From positions 3,162,001 through 3,226,000 of the forward strand of contig OZ241886.1 of assembly GCA_965203375.1 (NCBI GenBank): a stretch of 64,000 nt of DNA, in the 5' to 3' direction. Origin of the DNA: CATQHS01 sp965203375 (lineage in GTDB: Bacteria > Actinomycetota > Acidimicrobiia > Acidimicrobiales > Aldehydirespiratoraceae). This document shows, in pieces, positions 44,222 to 53,410 of this stretch. The stretch's first letter is position 1. Every line of letters begins with the position of its first letter. The notes beneath the pieces were generated by a model that was given only the letters and a program-made list of their open reading frames with translations, was not told the origin of the DNA and made no database searches. A program made the position numbers and the translations under genes.

Positions 44222-45160
44222 TCTCGTAGGGCCGAAGATCGGCGGGCCGGTCCAGCTTAGGGCCGGGCTCAAGATCGGGCCGCCGAGGGCCGAAGCTGGA
44301 CGGCGCCGGGCCGCCGTGGGCCTGATGGCCACGGCCCACGGGGCTCACGGCCCACCTCGGGCCGCAGGGCCGCCGCAGGGCCTTAGGGCCGAACCTCGGG
44401 CCGGTCTTCAAGGGCTCAAAGCCGGGGCCGCTGAGGGCCTGATGGCCACGGCCCACCTCGGGCCGTCCAGGGCGGGGCTCAAGATCGGGCCGTCGAGGGC
44501 CTGGAGCTGATGGCCCGGCCTTCAAGGGCCGAGGATCGGGCCGACCGTCCAGGGGCGGGGCTCACGGCCCACCTCGGGCCGGGCCGGGGCCGGGCTCAAG
44601 ATCGGGCCGCCGAGGGCCTGGACCTGATGGCCCGGCCTTCGAGGGGCCGAGGATCGGGCCCGCCCGTCCGGGGCCGGGCTCAAGATCGGGCCGTCAAGGG
44701 CCGGGGCTCACGGCCCACCTCGGGCCGGGCCTTCGAGGGCTCAAGGCCGGGCGGCCCGGACCTGATGGCCACGCGCTCACGGCCCACCTCGGGGCCGTCC
44801 AGGGCCCGCGGGCCTGGACCTGATCGGCGGCGGGCTCACGGCTCACGGCCCACCTCGGGGCAGACGGCGGGCTCAAGGCCGGGCGGCTGGAGCTGATGGC
44901 CCACGGGCTCACTGGCCGCGGCCACCTCGGGCCGCAGGGCCTTAGGGCCGACCTGATGGCCCGCGGTCACCGTTCGAGGGCCTGGACCTGATCGGCTCAC
45001 GGCCCAAGTCGGCGGCGGGCTCACCGGCCGCGGCCACCTCGGGCCGCCGAAGGGCCGACCTGATGGCCCGGCCTTCGGGGGCCGAGGATCGGGCCGACCG
45101 TCCAGGGGGCGGGCTCACGGCCCACCTCGGGGGCATAGGGCCGCCGGGGGCCGGGCCTGA
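44222..45160. repeat. GGCC-rich degenerate repeat array (right of LRR gene)
   Basis: The same modules as the left array fill about 0.9 kb. The part at 44345-44560 matches 40429-40640 at over 90 percent by eye, in the same orientation. The array continues into the 3' end of the ComE-like gene at 45115. No independent gene is supportable between the LRR start and that gene. Confidence 0.85.
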
Positions 45161-45810
45161 TCCTTGTGGTTCTCCATTAGGGCTATGTCTTGCGGGGGGA
45201 CGCCGGTGATCCAGATGTTTTCCAGGCGCTCGACGTAGCGGACGAAGCGGTACTTGTCCTCTATGCCGTCGGTGCGGCGGGGGCGGACGTGGGAGCGGCC
45301 CGGCTCGGTACGCACGTTGATGAAGCTGCAGACCTGGCGCGAGAAGGCCAGGTCGATCTCGGCGTCGAGCCCGGCGTCGTCGGCTACGTCGGCGGTGTGG
45401 GGGACGCCGCATCCGGCCGCCACTGAGGCCAGGTCCACCCGGCCAGCGGTGGCGGTGGGGCGTCGGCCCCGGCCGCTCCAGCCGATGGACTCGTAGACGC
45501 CGTTGTCCACCACGAACACGACCAGGTTGTCGGGCCGGTGCTCGCCCATGGCCACCAACTGGCCCAGCTCCATGAGCACCGAGCCGTCGCCGTCGAGGGC
45601 CACGATCCGGCGATGGGGAAGGGCCAAGGCCAAGCCCACGGCCATGCCGATCACATCGCCCATCTGGCCCAGGTGGGCGGTGCGGTGGTGCTCCTCGGTG
45701 TGGTGGGCCCACTCGAAGGACACCGCCCCGATGTAGGTGGACATCACCAGGCAGTCGTCGGGCAGGCGCCGGGCCAGCTTGCCGAGCCACTCGAAGCGGT
45801 CTAGGGCCAC
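45115..45810 (-). CDS. comE: sulfopyruvate decarboxylase beta subunit-like (ThDP-binding)
   Basis: The protein of 231 residues has the ThDP pyrophosphate-binding half: IVALDGDGSVLMELGQLVAM with the closing DNGVYESIG. The layout is that of ComE of coenzyme M biosynthesis and of the C-terminal half of phosphonopyruvate decarboxylases. With ComD it would decarboxylate sulfopyruvate to sulfoacetaldehyde, the Xsc substrate. The GTG start at 45810 is one base after the ComD stop. The last dozen residues (ARPPAALCPRGGP) are encoded by repeat-array DNA and extend it beyond the usual length. Phosphonopyruvate remains an alternative substrate. Confidence 0.72.
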   Translation of the reverse strand: MALDRFEWLGKLARRLPDDCLVMSTYIGAVSFEWAHHTEEHHRTAHLGQMGDVIGMAVGLALALPHRRIVALDGDGSVLMELGQLVAMGEHRPDNLVVFVVDNGVYESIGWSGRGRRPTATAGRVDLASVAAGCGVPHTADVADDAGLDAEIDLAFSRQVCSFINVRTEPGRSHVRPRRTDGIEDKYRFVRYVERLENIWITGVPPQDIALMENHKDQARPPAALCPRGGP

Positions 45811-45811
45811 C

Positions 45812-46324
45812 TCAGGTCTCCCAGACGCAGTCGCCGGAGACGAGCACGGCGGTTGGGTGGAGCTGGGCCTCGGCTGTTCGCTTGGCCCGCACGATCGACT
45901 TGGCCAGCTCGTCGACCCGGCGCACCACCAGGTACTTGATCCGCAGCGCTGCGAGCAGGGGCTCGGCCACGATCCCGTGGGGGATGCCCCAGTGCTCGGT
46001 CTCGCCCACGTCGCCGCGGTAGGAGCACACCAGGGTCACCGGCACCCCGGTTCCCAGCGAGATGCGGGCGATGTACTCCGAGGCCACCCGCAGCCCGCTG
46101 TTCTCCATCACCAGCGCCGGCTTGCGGCCGCCCAGCCAGGCCCCGGCGCAGATCGAGAAACCGACGCCCTCGTTGCACACCGGCACGTAGCGGATGTCGG
46201 GGTCGAGCTCGATCCGCTCGTGGAGGTTCCGCTGCCAGCCGTCGGGCAGGCCCGACACGAAGTCGATCCCGGCCGACTTCAGTCCCTCGCAAGCGGCATC
46301 CAGCGCCGCCGCGGTCAGGGCCAC
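45812..46324 (-). CDS. comD: sulfopyruvate decarboxylase alpha subunit-like
   Basis: The 170-residue protein is the PYR-domain partner: GIDFVSGLPDGWQRNLHERI, YVPVCNEGVGFSICAGAWLG with the conserved Glu that activates ThDP, and VTLVCSYRGDVGETEHWGIP. This split two-subunit form is typical of ComDE. No methanogen-type coenzyme M genes are seen, so a catabolic role feeding Xsc is more likely than coenzyme M synthesis. GTG start at 46324. The Soe-like genes precede it on the same strand after 82 bases. Confidence 0.75.
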   Translation of the reverse strand: MALTAAALDAACEGLKSAGIDFVSGLPDGWQRNLHERIELDPDIRYVPVCNEGVGFSICAGAWLGGRKPALVMENSGLRVASEYIARISLGTGVPVTLVCSYRGDVGETEHWGIPHGIVAEPLLAALRIKYLVVRRVDELAKSIVRAKRTAEAQLHPTAVLVSGDCVWET

Positions 46325-46406
46325 GCCACGGCCCCGGCCGATGACGGCCCCGGCCCGATAGCCGCCGCTAGCACCCCGAACCCGGGTCCGACAGTCACCA
46401 CCGATC

Positions 46407-47465
46407 TCAGACCGCAGTCACAGCCGCCGGGGCCCGGGGGATGTGGACTGGGGGGAAGATGCCTACTCGCAGGGTGATGAGCCGGAGCAGGAAACCGCCC
46501 GGCAGCAGAAGCACCAGACAGGCCACCGCCAGGGCGTCCCGGAGGCCCCCGGCGGCGGCGCCGACGAACCCCAGGGCCGCGGGAACCACCGTGCCTGCCA
46601 CCAGCACTACATCGACGAAAACACAGCGGTAGCGGCCTCGCAGAAGCTGGTCGAGGCTCTCCTTCTTGCCGGGGGCCTCGGCGGCGGTGAGCAGATGGAC
46701 GGCCACCGCCACGGCCAGACCCGTCGCCAACAAGCCGAGCAGAACCATCTGGCCCGCGGTCACCGGCTCGCCCGCCGCAACCTCCAGCGCCAGCACCGCC
46801 GCCACCGACATGGCCGCCGACGACAAGAAGAACTGGACGGGCACCGCCGGCGAGCTCCAGTAGGGGATGGAGCGGGGCCGGGCCAGCACCGCCCCGGCGT
46901 AGGTCATCACCACCACCGCGGTGGCGCCGGCCACGATCTCCAGGGCCAGGCCCGCGCCGTCGCCCCCGTGGGGGTCCCAGCCCAACCCCTCAAACGGCCT
47001 CGCGCCTCCGAGGCGCAGCCCGGGCAGCACCAGCACACCGGCCACGGTCAAGAAGATCAGGTCGGACCAAGCCCCCCAACTGATCCAGCTCGTGCGCACG
47101 TTGGCGAAGGCCCGCCAGAACTGCAGCGGCCGCCCCAGATCGGCCACCAGGATCACGCCGCCCACGGCGATGGCGACGAAGCTCACCACGTCCACCGTCG
47201 GCACCCCCAGCAGAGAGCCGAGGCCGTCGGTGAGGTTCAGGCCCCGACCGGCCAGGAAGATCCCGCCGCCGAGCCCCATGAGCGTGAACCACACCGCGTG
47301 GTTGAGGTCCCAGACCCGCTGAGTGCGTGGCTCCAGGCTGAACTGGTCCATGAAAACGTTCTGGGGCGGCCCAGCGGGCCCGGCCCTGCTCACGGCAAAC
47401 CTGCGTTGCCGCTGCAGGGTGAATTCGGCCTCGACGAACCCGTTATCGTCGGAGGACCCGCTCAC
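46407..47465 (-). CDS. NrfD/PsrC-type membrane anchor subunit (SoeC-like)
   Basis: The protein has about eight transmembrane helices (first: HAVWFTLMGLGGGIFLAGRG; then SFVAIAVGGVILVADLGRPL) and is the quinone-interacting anchor of a molybdenum oxidoreductase. The GTG at 47465 overlaps the iron-sulfur subunit stop and gives 352 residues; an ATG at 47351 would give 314 and remove a charged 38-residue N-terminus. The helix count is NrfD-like and not the DmsC type of characterised SoeC, so the assignment to a sulfite dehydrogenase is functional inference from context. Confidence 0.8.
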   Translation of the reverse strand: MSGSSDDNGFVEAEFTLQRQRRFAVSRAGPAGPPQNVFMDQFSLEPRTQRVWDLNHAVWFTLMGLGGGIFLAGRGLNLTDGLGSLLGVPTVDVVSFVAIAVGGVILVADLGRPLQFWRAFANVRTSWISWGAWSDLIFLTVAGVLVLPGLRLGGARPFEGLGWDPHGGDGAGLALEIVAGATAVVVMTYAGAVLARPRSIPYWSSPAVPVQFFLSSAAMSVAAVLALEVAAGEPVTAGQMVLLGLLATGLAVAVAVHLLTAAEAPGKKESLDQLLRGRYRCVFVDVVLVAGTVVPAALGFVGAAAGGLRDALAVACLVLLLPGGFLLRLITLRVGIFPPVHIPRAPAAVTAV

Positions 47466-48121
47466 GGCAGGCCCACATAGCGGGTGCTGGGGGCGGTCCG
47501 GGCGTCGGGGCGCAGCACCTCCCCCGGGCCTTTGGCGGCCAGGTAGCGGCTGACGTTGCTGTCGGGGTCGTCGAGGTCGCCGAAGATCCGGCACTCGGCC
47601 GGGCAGGTGACCACGCAGGCCGGGGTGGCCAGGGGGTGGACCCCCACCTCCAAGCCGTTCTCGGTCCCGTAGTCGATGCGATGCGAGCAGTAGGTGCATT
47701 TCGACACCGCCCCGGCCACGTGCCGCTGGTGGGCGTAGCGCTCGGGGACGCTCGGCTCGGGCTCGACGGCACCGTCCGACACGGAGGGCCGGCCGTCGTG
47801 GTAGTGGATCGCCCCATAGGGGCAGGCGGCCATGCAGGCCCGAGAGCCGATGCACACGTCCTCGTCGGCGATCACGATCCCGTCGTGGCGCCGCTTGAGC
47901 GCCCCCGACGGGCAGGCGGTGACGCAGGGCGCGTCCGCGCAGTGGTTGCACAGCGTCGGCAGGTAGTTGAGGGTGGCGTCGGGGTACTCCCCGGACTCCC
48001 ACTCGATGACCGGCGCGTACCAGGCGTCATAAGGCGACTGGTTCTCGGTCTTGCAGGCCACGGTGCAGGCCTGGCACCCGACGCAGCGCTCGGCGTCGAT
48101 GACCATCCCCCACCGGGTCAC
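47462..48121 (-). CDS. four-cluster [4Fe-4S] ferredoxin-like electron-transfer subunit (SoeB/DmsB-like)
   Basis: The 219-residue protein has repeated cysteine sets: CVGCQACTVACKTEN, CNHCADAPCVTACPSGAL, CIGSRACMAACPYGAI and CTYCSHR with CVVTCPAECRIFGD. In the third set the second cysteine of the usual CxxC is replaced by Ser (CIGS), although CMAAC is kept; cluster 3 may therefore be altered. Such subunits pass electrons between the molybdenum subunit and the membrane anchor. No signal sequence. GTG start at 48121. Confidence 0.85.
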   Translation of the reverse strand: MTRWGMVIDAERCVGCQACTVACKTENQSPYDAWYAPVIEWESGEYPDATLNYLPTLCNHCADAPCVTACPSGALKRRHDGIVIADEDVCIGSRACMAACPYGAIHYHDGRPSVSDGAVEPEPSVPERYAHQRHVAGAVSKCTYCSHRIDYGTENGLEVGVHPLATPACVVTCPAECRIFGDLDDPDSNVSRYLAAKGPGEVLRPDARTAPSTRYVGLP

Positions 48122-48214
48122 GCCCCGCCCCCAGAGACCCGCCGGATCACACCCTGCTCCCCGCGCCGAACCCCCGCAAGATCACAGCCCGACCCGCGCC
48201 GACACCCCGCCGGG

Positions 48215-50815
48215 TCACGCCCCGCCTCCCCCGACCCCCGAGACCTTGCGGACGTCGGCGGCGATGGCGGAGTCGAGCGCGCCCGAGACGAAGTCGATGT
48301 GGTCGGCGTCGATGTTCAACAGGGCGTTGAAGTTCACCTCGTCGCCGGCGCTGCCCTTGGTCCAGCCCCCGCCGCAGCCCTGGGTGGCCAGCACCTCGGG
48401 GTGGACGAGCTGGGTGACCCGGGCCACCGCCGTCTGCCGGCGGCCCTGCGCGGTCTCGATCTCCACCCGGTCCCCGTTGGCGATCCCCCGCCCGGCCGCG
48501 GTCACGGGATTGATCCACACCGACTTCAGGTCGTTGTGCCGGTTGGAGAGGGTGCTCAGCATCGGGTTCTTGTGGGTGTGGGACAGGGCGTGGTTGGGCA
48601 CCTTCATGTTGGTGACGAACAGGTCATAGGGGGCGGCGCGCTCGTAGGCGGGGCCGGGCTTCCAGTCCGGGAGGGGCTGGTAGTCGTCGGTCTCCCACTC
48701 GATGCCCAGCTCGGCCACAGTGGATTCGAGGTCCTCCCGGGCCCCCAGCATGAACTCGAAGTAGACTTGGGCCCGGGCCTCGAAGAAGGGCCGGGGGTAC
48801 TTCTCGGAGACGGTCTTGTCGTCGGTCCACAGCCCGTCGCTCAGGTGCCAGTCGAGGCCCTTGTCGGCGCCGAGCGTGTTCTTGAGCCACCGGTCGCAGA
48901 TCTCGAAGTAGGAGTAAGAGCCGTCGGGGTCGAGCCGGTATTCGCCTCGCATCTTGGCGATGTTGTTGAACGCCTCATAGAGCTGGGGAAGCCGGCCGCT
49001 GCGGCGGGCCAGCTCCAGGTAGATCTGCATGGCGTCCACGTAGGGCTCGCCCGGCACCGGCCCCTTAACAGCCGAGGCCACCGCCGGCTTGGCCCCGTAC
49101 ACCGAGTGGCGCCCGTCGCCCGAGGTCAGGTGCTGGAAGACGAACGGGGTCAGGCGCTCCAGATAGTGCAGGTCGGGGAGCACGATGTCGGCCATCATGG
49201 TCGTCTCCTCGAACCGCCGGCTGATCGACACCACGAACGGGATCCGCTTGATGAACCGCTCCACCACCTCGGGGGGGCCGGAGGTCTTCATCATGTTGGA
49301 CTGGAAGTTGATCATCATCGACGGGAACGGCGGCGCCCCGAACAGGTCGGGCTGCTCGGAGTTGAGCAGGGAGAAGACGGTGCCGTAGGGGGCGCACGGC
49401 ATCAGCTCGAACATCTCCGTGGTCCGGGGGGCCCGGGTCGGGCGGGGCGGGTACAGGCCGCCCACCCGGCCCCCGCCGATGAACCCCTGGGATATGAGGC
49501 CCTCGGGGCTGGCCACAGCGGTGTAGGTCCGGTCCTTCACCTTGCCGATCAGCCCCCACGGGTCGCCGAGCAGGCCCCCGGGCACGTCGAGCCCGCCCAC
49601 CAGAGTGGGCAGCAGGATGACGGCCAGGCCGTTGAGCATGGAGTGCTTGTGGGCCGACAGGCCCCGGTACCAGATGGCGGTGGCGGGCCGGTAGGGCAGC
49701 TCCACCCCGTCGATGGTGATGGTCTCGCCGATGCGGGCCGCCTCCCCGAACTCCCGGGCCAGCCGCCGCACGGTGTCGGCCGGAACGGTGGTGATCGACT
49801 CGACGTATTCGGGCGTGTAGGAGCGGACGTGGTCGGCCAGCACCCCGAAGCCGGGGCGGGCCCGGGCGCCGTTCACCTCGTAGGCCCCGGTCAGCACCGC
49901 GCCCGCGGTCCCGGCGTCGAAGGGCTGGGCCCCGTCGGCCTCGTCCCACACCAGCGGCTTGACGCCGTCGGGGCCGCGGAGGTAGCGGCCGTCGTCGCCC
50001 ACCAGGTAGGCGGCGTTGGTGAAGTTGCGCAGGAACTCGGCGTCGTAGACGCCCAGTTCGTTGACGAGCTGGTCGACCATGCCCAGGATCAGGGCGGCGT
50101 CGGTGCCGGGGCGGATGGGGACCCATTCGTCGGCGGCGGCGGCCGCGGCGCTGCACACCGGGTCGATCGACACCATCCGCACCTCGGACCGGCGCTCGGA
50201 CAGCGACCGGGTGGCGTGCATGGTGTCGTAGTGGACGACGGAGCCGAACTGGGCGCCGAAGTTCAGGATGTAGCGGCTGTGGATCGGGTCGGGCGTCCCC
50301 TCGAAGGCGTTCTGGTTCATGTAGGCGATGCCGTGGACGTTGTTGCCGCAGAAGATGGCCGCCGACCAGGTGGAGTAGCCCGGCATCCCCAGCCCGGTCA
50401 CCCACGAGGCGGCCAGCGCCCCCCGCAGGTGGAAGATGTCGAAGCTGGTGTAGAGGATCTTCTCGGGGTCGTCCGCGATGGTCTCGCGCAGCTTGTCGGC
50501 GATGGCGTCCAGGGCCTCGTCCCAGGTGATCTCCTCCCAGCCGGGGTCGATCCCGATCCCCCGCTCGGGGTTGGTCCGGCGCAGCGGGGCGGTGATCCGG
50601 CCGGGGTCGGTCAGCCCCTCGAAGCCGGCGTCGCCCTTGGCGCAGGTCCGGCCGCCGTTGTGGGGGTTGTCGGGATCGCCGACGATCTTGTCCACCGTCT
50701 CGTCGTCGTTGACGTGGGCCAGGATGCCGCAGCGGTTCATGCAGATGGTGCAGGCGCTGCGGACCCAGCCGTCGCCGTAGGCGGTCCCCGACCTGGCGCC
50801 CAGAACTGTCTCCAT
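48215..50815 (-). CDS. molybdopterin oxidoreductase catalytic subunit, SoeA-like
   Basis: The 866-residue CISM-family enzyme begins with a [4Fe-4S] site (CTICMNRCGIL, then GGRTCAKGD). It continues with PLRRTNPERG, EEITWDEALDAIADKLRE and the C-terminal molybdopterin-binding domain (NPMLSTLSNRHNDLKSVWIN). Cys in SAAIFCGNNVHG near residue 155 could be the Mo ligand. There is no twin-arginine signal, so it is cytoplasmic, like the sulfite dehydrogenase SoeABC and unlike exported thiosulfate, tetrathionate or DMSO reductases. Adjacent comDE, and xsc elsewhere, support sulfite oxidation. A polysulfide or arsenate enzyme cannot be excluded. Confidence 0.7.
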   Translation of the reverse strand: METVLGARSGTAYGDGWVRSACTICMNRCGILAHVNDDETVDKIVGDPDNPHNGGRTCAKGDAGFEGLTDPGRITAPLRRTNPERGIGIDPGWEEITWDEALDAIADKLRETIADDPEKILYTSFDIFHLRGALAASWVTGLGMPGYSTWSAAIFCGNNVHGIAYMNQNAFEGTPDPIHSRYILNFGAQFGSVVHYDTMHATRSLSERRSEVRMVSIDPVCSAAAAAADEWVPIRPGTDAALILGMVDQLVNELGVYDAEFLRNFTNAAYLVGDDGRYLRGPDGVKPLVWDEADGAQPFDAGTAGAVLTGAYEVNGARARPGFGVLADHVRSYTPEYVESITTVPADTVRRLAREFGEAARIGETITIDGVELPYRPATAIWYRGLSAHKHSMLNGLAVILLPTLVGGLDVPGGLLGDPWGLIGKVKDRTYTAVASPEGLISQGFIGGGRVGGLYPPRPTRAPRTTEMFELMPCAPYGTVFSLLNSEQPDLFGAPPFPSMMINFQSNMMKTSGPPEVVERFIKRIPFVVSISRRFEETTMMADIVLPDLHYLERLTPFVFQHLTSGDGRHSVYGAKPAVASAVKGPVPGEPYVDAMQIYLELARRSGRLPQLYEAFNNIAKMRGEYRLDPDGSYSYFEICDRWLKNTLGADKGLDWHLSDGLWTDDKTVSEKYPRPFFEARAQVYFEFMLGAREDLESTVAELGIEWETDDYQPLPDWKPGPAYERAAPYDLFVTNMKVPNHALSHTHKNPMLSTLSNRHNDLKSVWINPVTAAGRGIANGDRVEIETAQGRRQTAVARVTQLVHPEVLATQGCGGGWTKGSAGDEVNFNALLNIDADHIDFVSGALDSAIAADVRKVSGVGGGGA

Positions 50816-50982
50816 CCGGTCCCTCTCGCAGGCTGCTCCGGCGCCGGGAACGCTAGAGCATCATCGGCTACCGGGCACGACGGGAGCGCACCGGCGCCCG
50901 GAAGCGGGCCGAGGCGTCGTCGGAAAGGGCCGGGCCTCATCGGGTACCGTGCCCGGCGAGAGCGCATCGGTGGGAGGCAGCG

Positions 50983-52350
50983 ATGAACGAACAGCCCAAC
51001 AGCGGAGCGACCGCCATCACCAACGCCGTCGTCTACTGCGCGGACGACGACTTCAGGTGTTTCAACCCCGGCACGGTGGTGTTCGCCGACGGCGTGATCG
51101 CCGCGGTGGGCCCGAGCGGGTCGGTGGAGGCGCCCGAGGGGGCGGAGGTGATCGACGCCGGGGGGCGCCTGGCGGTGCTGCCCGGGCTGATCGACGTCCA
51201 CAGCCACTCCAGCCTGCTCAAGGGCTACTCCGAGAACGCCCAGCTCATGGACTGGCTGCCCGAGTACCAGCGGGAGCATCAGGTTCTCACCCCCGACGAC
51301 GCCTACTACGGCTACCTGGTGTCCTACATGGAGGCGCTCAAGGGCGGCACCACCACCGTCATGGACATGTACCGGTTCGGCCACAAGGGGGCCGAGGCCG
51401 CCGACCGGCTGGGGATGCGAGTCCATCTGGTGCCGTATACGGCCGACCACCCCACCAAGAGGTTCTTCGAGACCCTCGAGACCAGCGAGCAGCTCATCTG
51501 CGACCGCCACGACACCAGCGACGGGCGGGTGAAGGTGTGGGTGGGGCTGGAGCACATCACCTATTGCTCAGAGGGGATGTTCAGGGCCGCGGCCGAGCTG
51601 GCCGACCGTTACGGGGTGAACATCCACACCCACACCAGCGAGCAGCGGGAGGAGGTGGAGGTGGTGGTCGAGCTGTTCGGCGGCCGCCCGGTCCACGTCT
51701 TCGCCGAGCGGGGCATCCTCCGGCCCGGCTCGGTGCTGGCCCACTGCGTGTGGCTCGACGACGCCGAGATAGAGGTGCTGGCCTCCACCGGCACCGGGGT
51801 GGCCCACTGCCCGGTGAGCAACATGAAGCTGGCCGGCGGCCCCGCCCCCCTGGAGAAGTTCCGCGACCGGGGGGTGACGGTGGGCCTGGGCACCGACGGG
51901 GGCATCTCCAACAACTCGGTGAGCATGTGGGAGTGCATGAAGACCGGCTCGCTGCTGCAGAAGGTGACCCACTTCGACGCCACCGCGGTGAGCGCGGCCG
52001 AGGCGATCCGGATGGCCACCATCGAGGGGGCCCGGCTGCTGGGGGCCAGCGACGAGATCGGCTCGATCGAGGTCGGCAAGCAGGCCGACCTGATCACGGT
52101 GGACCTGTGGCAGCCCCACCTGCTGCCGGTGGCCCAGTCCGAGGGCCACGACCCGATCCTGTGGAACCTGGTGTTCGCGGGCCGGGCCAGCGACGTGCGC
52201 GACGTGTGGGTGCAGGGGCGGCCGTGCGTGTCAGGCGGCGAGCTCTGCGGCCTGGACGAGTCGGAGGCCCTGGCCGAGATCCACGCCCGCACCGTCGACC
52301 TGCTCAAGCGCCGAGAGGGAGCGGCCGCCATCCCCATGGTGCCCGCCTGA
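50983..52350 (+). CDS. amidohydrolase-superfamily deaminase (MtaD/TrzA/SsnA-like)
   Basis: The 455-residue protein has the metal-dependent hydrolase motifs: LPGLIDVHSHSSLLKGY near residue 68, NIHTHTSEQREEVEVV, AHCVWLDDAEIEVLAS and the catalytic-Asp segment VGLGTDGGISNNS. The family includes S-adenosylhomocysteine/methylthioadenosine deaminases, guanine deaminase and chlorohydrolases. With an adenosine-deaminase homologue next door, deamination of a purine derivative is likely. It is transcribed away from the Soe-like genes. Confidence 0.85.
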   Translation: MNEQPNSGATAITNAVVYCADDDFRCFNPGTVVFADGVIAAVGPSGSVEAPEGAEVIDAGGRLAVLPGLIDVHSHSSLLKGYSENAQLMDWLPEYQREHQVLTPDDAYYGYLVSYMEALKGGTTTVMDMYRFGHKGAEAADRLGMRVHLVPYTADHPTKRFFETLETSEQLICDRHDTSDGRVKVWVGLEHITYCSEGMFRAAAELADRYGVNIHTHTSEQREEVEVVVELFGGRPVHVFAERGILRPGSVLAHCVWLDDAEIEVLASTGTGVAHCPVSNMKLAGGPAPLEKFRDRGVTVGLGTDGGISNNSVSMWECMKTGSLLQKVTHFDATAVSAAEAIRMATIEGARLLGASDEIGSIEVGKQADLITVDLWQPHLLPVAQSEGHDPILWNLVFAGRASDVRDVWVQGRPCVSGGELCGLDESEALAEIHARTVDLLKRREGAAAIPMVPA

Positions 52351-52365
52351 TCAGCTTCTCAACCG

Positions 52366-53376
52366 TCAGGCAGGGTGGTCGGCGGCGTAGGCGTCTAGGC
52401 GGTCTAGGTAGGACTGCTTGGCGGCGTCGGGGGCCCAGCTTGCGGTGAAGGCGTTGCGGGTCAGCTTCACCACCTCTTCGGCGGTCAGGGCGCCGTCGGC
52501 GGCCGCAGCCTCCAGGTTGGCGTTCATGTAGCCGGCGAAGTAGGCGGGGTCGTCGGAGTTGACGGTGGGCCGCATCTGCAAGTCGAGCATCTGCTTGGTC
52601 TCGGCCGAGCGGCTGTCGCCCACCACGTAGCGGTTGGAGATCGGGCACAGAGTGAGGCCCGTCTGTCGGGCTGCCAGCTCTCGCACCAGGGCCGGGTCCT
52701 CGAGGCTGTTGACCCCGTGGTCGATGCGCTCCACGCCGATCTCGTCGAGGGCCTGCCAGATGTGGCGCACTGAGTCCTGCTGGTCGACGTCGCAGTGCAT
52801 GGTCAGCCGGTAGCCCTGTTGGGCCGCGGCCTCGAAGACCTCCTTGAACTTGACTGGAGGGTTGTTCTTCTCGTCGGAGTCGAGGCCCACCCCGGCGATC
52901 CAGTCCCGGTAGGGCTCGGCCTGTTCGAGGGCTTCGAACGCGGAGGCGGCACTGAGGTCTCGCAGGAAGCACATGATGAGCTGGGAGTCGACGCCCAGGG
53001 TGGCGGCCGCATCCTGCTGGGCCCGGCGCAGCCCTTCGATCACCGTCGAGAAGGCCACCCCCCTGGTGGTGTGGGCCTGGGGGTCGAAGAATATCTCGGC
53101 GTAGATCAGGTTCTCGGCAGCCGCCCGCCGGTAGTAGGCCATGCCCAGGTCGTAGAAGTCGGCCTCGGTCACCAGCACGGTGTCGCCCTCGTAGCGGGCG
53201 GCCAAAAAGGAGGGCAGGTCGTCGAAGTCGTAGGAGGCCCGCACCTCCTCCACCGTGGCGTATGGCAGTTCCAGCCCGTTGCGGGCGGCCATGGCGAACT
53301 TCAGCTCCGGCTCCAGCACCCCCTCGATGTGCATGTGCAGCTCAGCCTTAGGCATCCCAGCAATGAAACCGGCCAT
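52366..53376 (-). CDS. adenosine/adenine deaminase
   Basis: The 336-residue protein has the ADA-family zinc site: MPKAELHMHIEGVLEPEL near the N-terminus, TMHCDVDQQDSVRHIWQALD, ERIDHGVNSLEDPALV and the catalytic PTVNSDDPAYFAGY. The HMHIEG variant and the CPISNRYV segment resemble adenine deaminases of the Aah1 type as much as adenosine deaminases, so the exact substrate is open. ATG 53376 chosen; ATG 53418 would overlap the next gene and adds 14 residues. No clear ribosome site for either. It converges on the amidohydrolase with a 15-base gap. Confidence 0.88.
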   Translation of the reverse strand: MAGFIAGMPKAELHMHIEGVLEPELKFAMAARNGLELPYATVEEVRASYDFDDLPSFLAARYEGDTVLVTEADFYDLGMAYYRRAAAENLIYAEIFFDPQAHTTRGVAFSTVIEGLRRAQQDAAATLGVDSQLIMCFLRDLSAASAFEALEQAEPYRDWIAGVGLDSDEKNNPPVKFKEVFEAAAQQGYRLTMHCDVDQQDSVRHIWQALDEIGVERIDHGVNSLEDPALVRELAARQTGLTLCPISNRYVVGDSRSAETKQMLDLQMRPTVNSDDPAYFAGYMNANLEAAAADGALTAEEVVKLTRNAFTASWAPDAAKQSYLDRLDAYAADHPA

Positions 53377-53410
53377 GCCGCCCGTGTCCGCCGGGCCGGG
53401 CGGCCGCTTC

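Noticed and set aside
43197..44260. Plus-strand frames of repeating SSPSSAGIEPES-like or AQFRRYRARKPI-like units
   Set aside because: They are the complement of the LRR repeats; the minus strand has signal peptide, LRR and SLH domains.
40358..44900. Several open frames inside the GGCC-rich arrays on both strands
   Set aside because: Stop codons are rare in such GC-only repeats, so open frames are expected by chance; no ribosome sites or domains are seen.
45115..46324. comDE as part of coenzyme M biosynthesis
   Set aside because: No other coenzyme M genes are visible, and the nearby Xsc and Soe-like genes fit a catabolic role better.
47636..50986. A 1116-codon open frame opposite the SoeB/SoeA-like genes
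   Set aside because: It is the antisense of two genes with clear domains; its product is His/Gly/Val/Arg-rich with no motif, as expected from GC-rich shadow frames.
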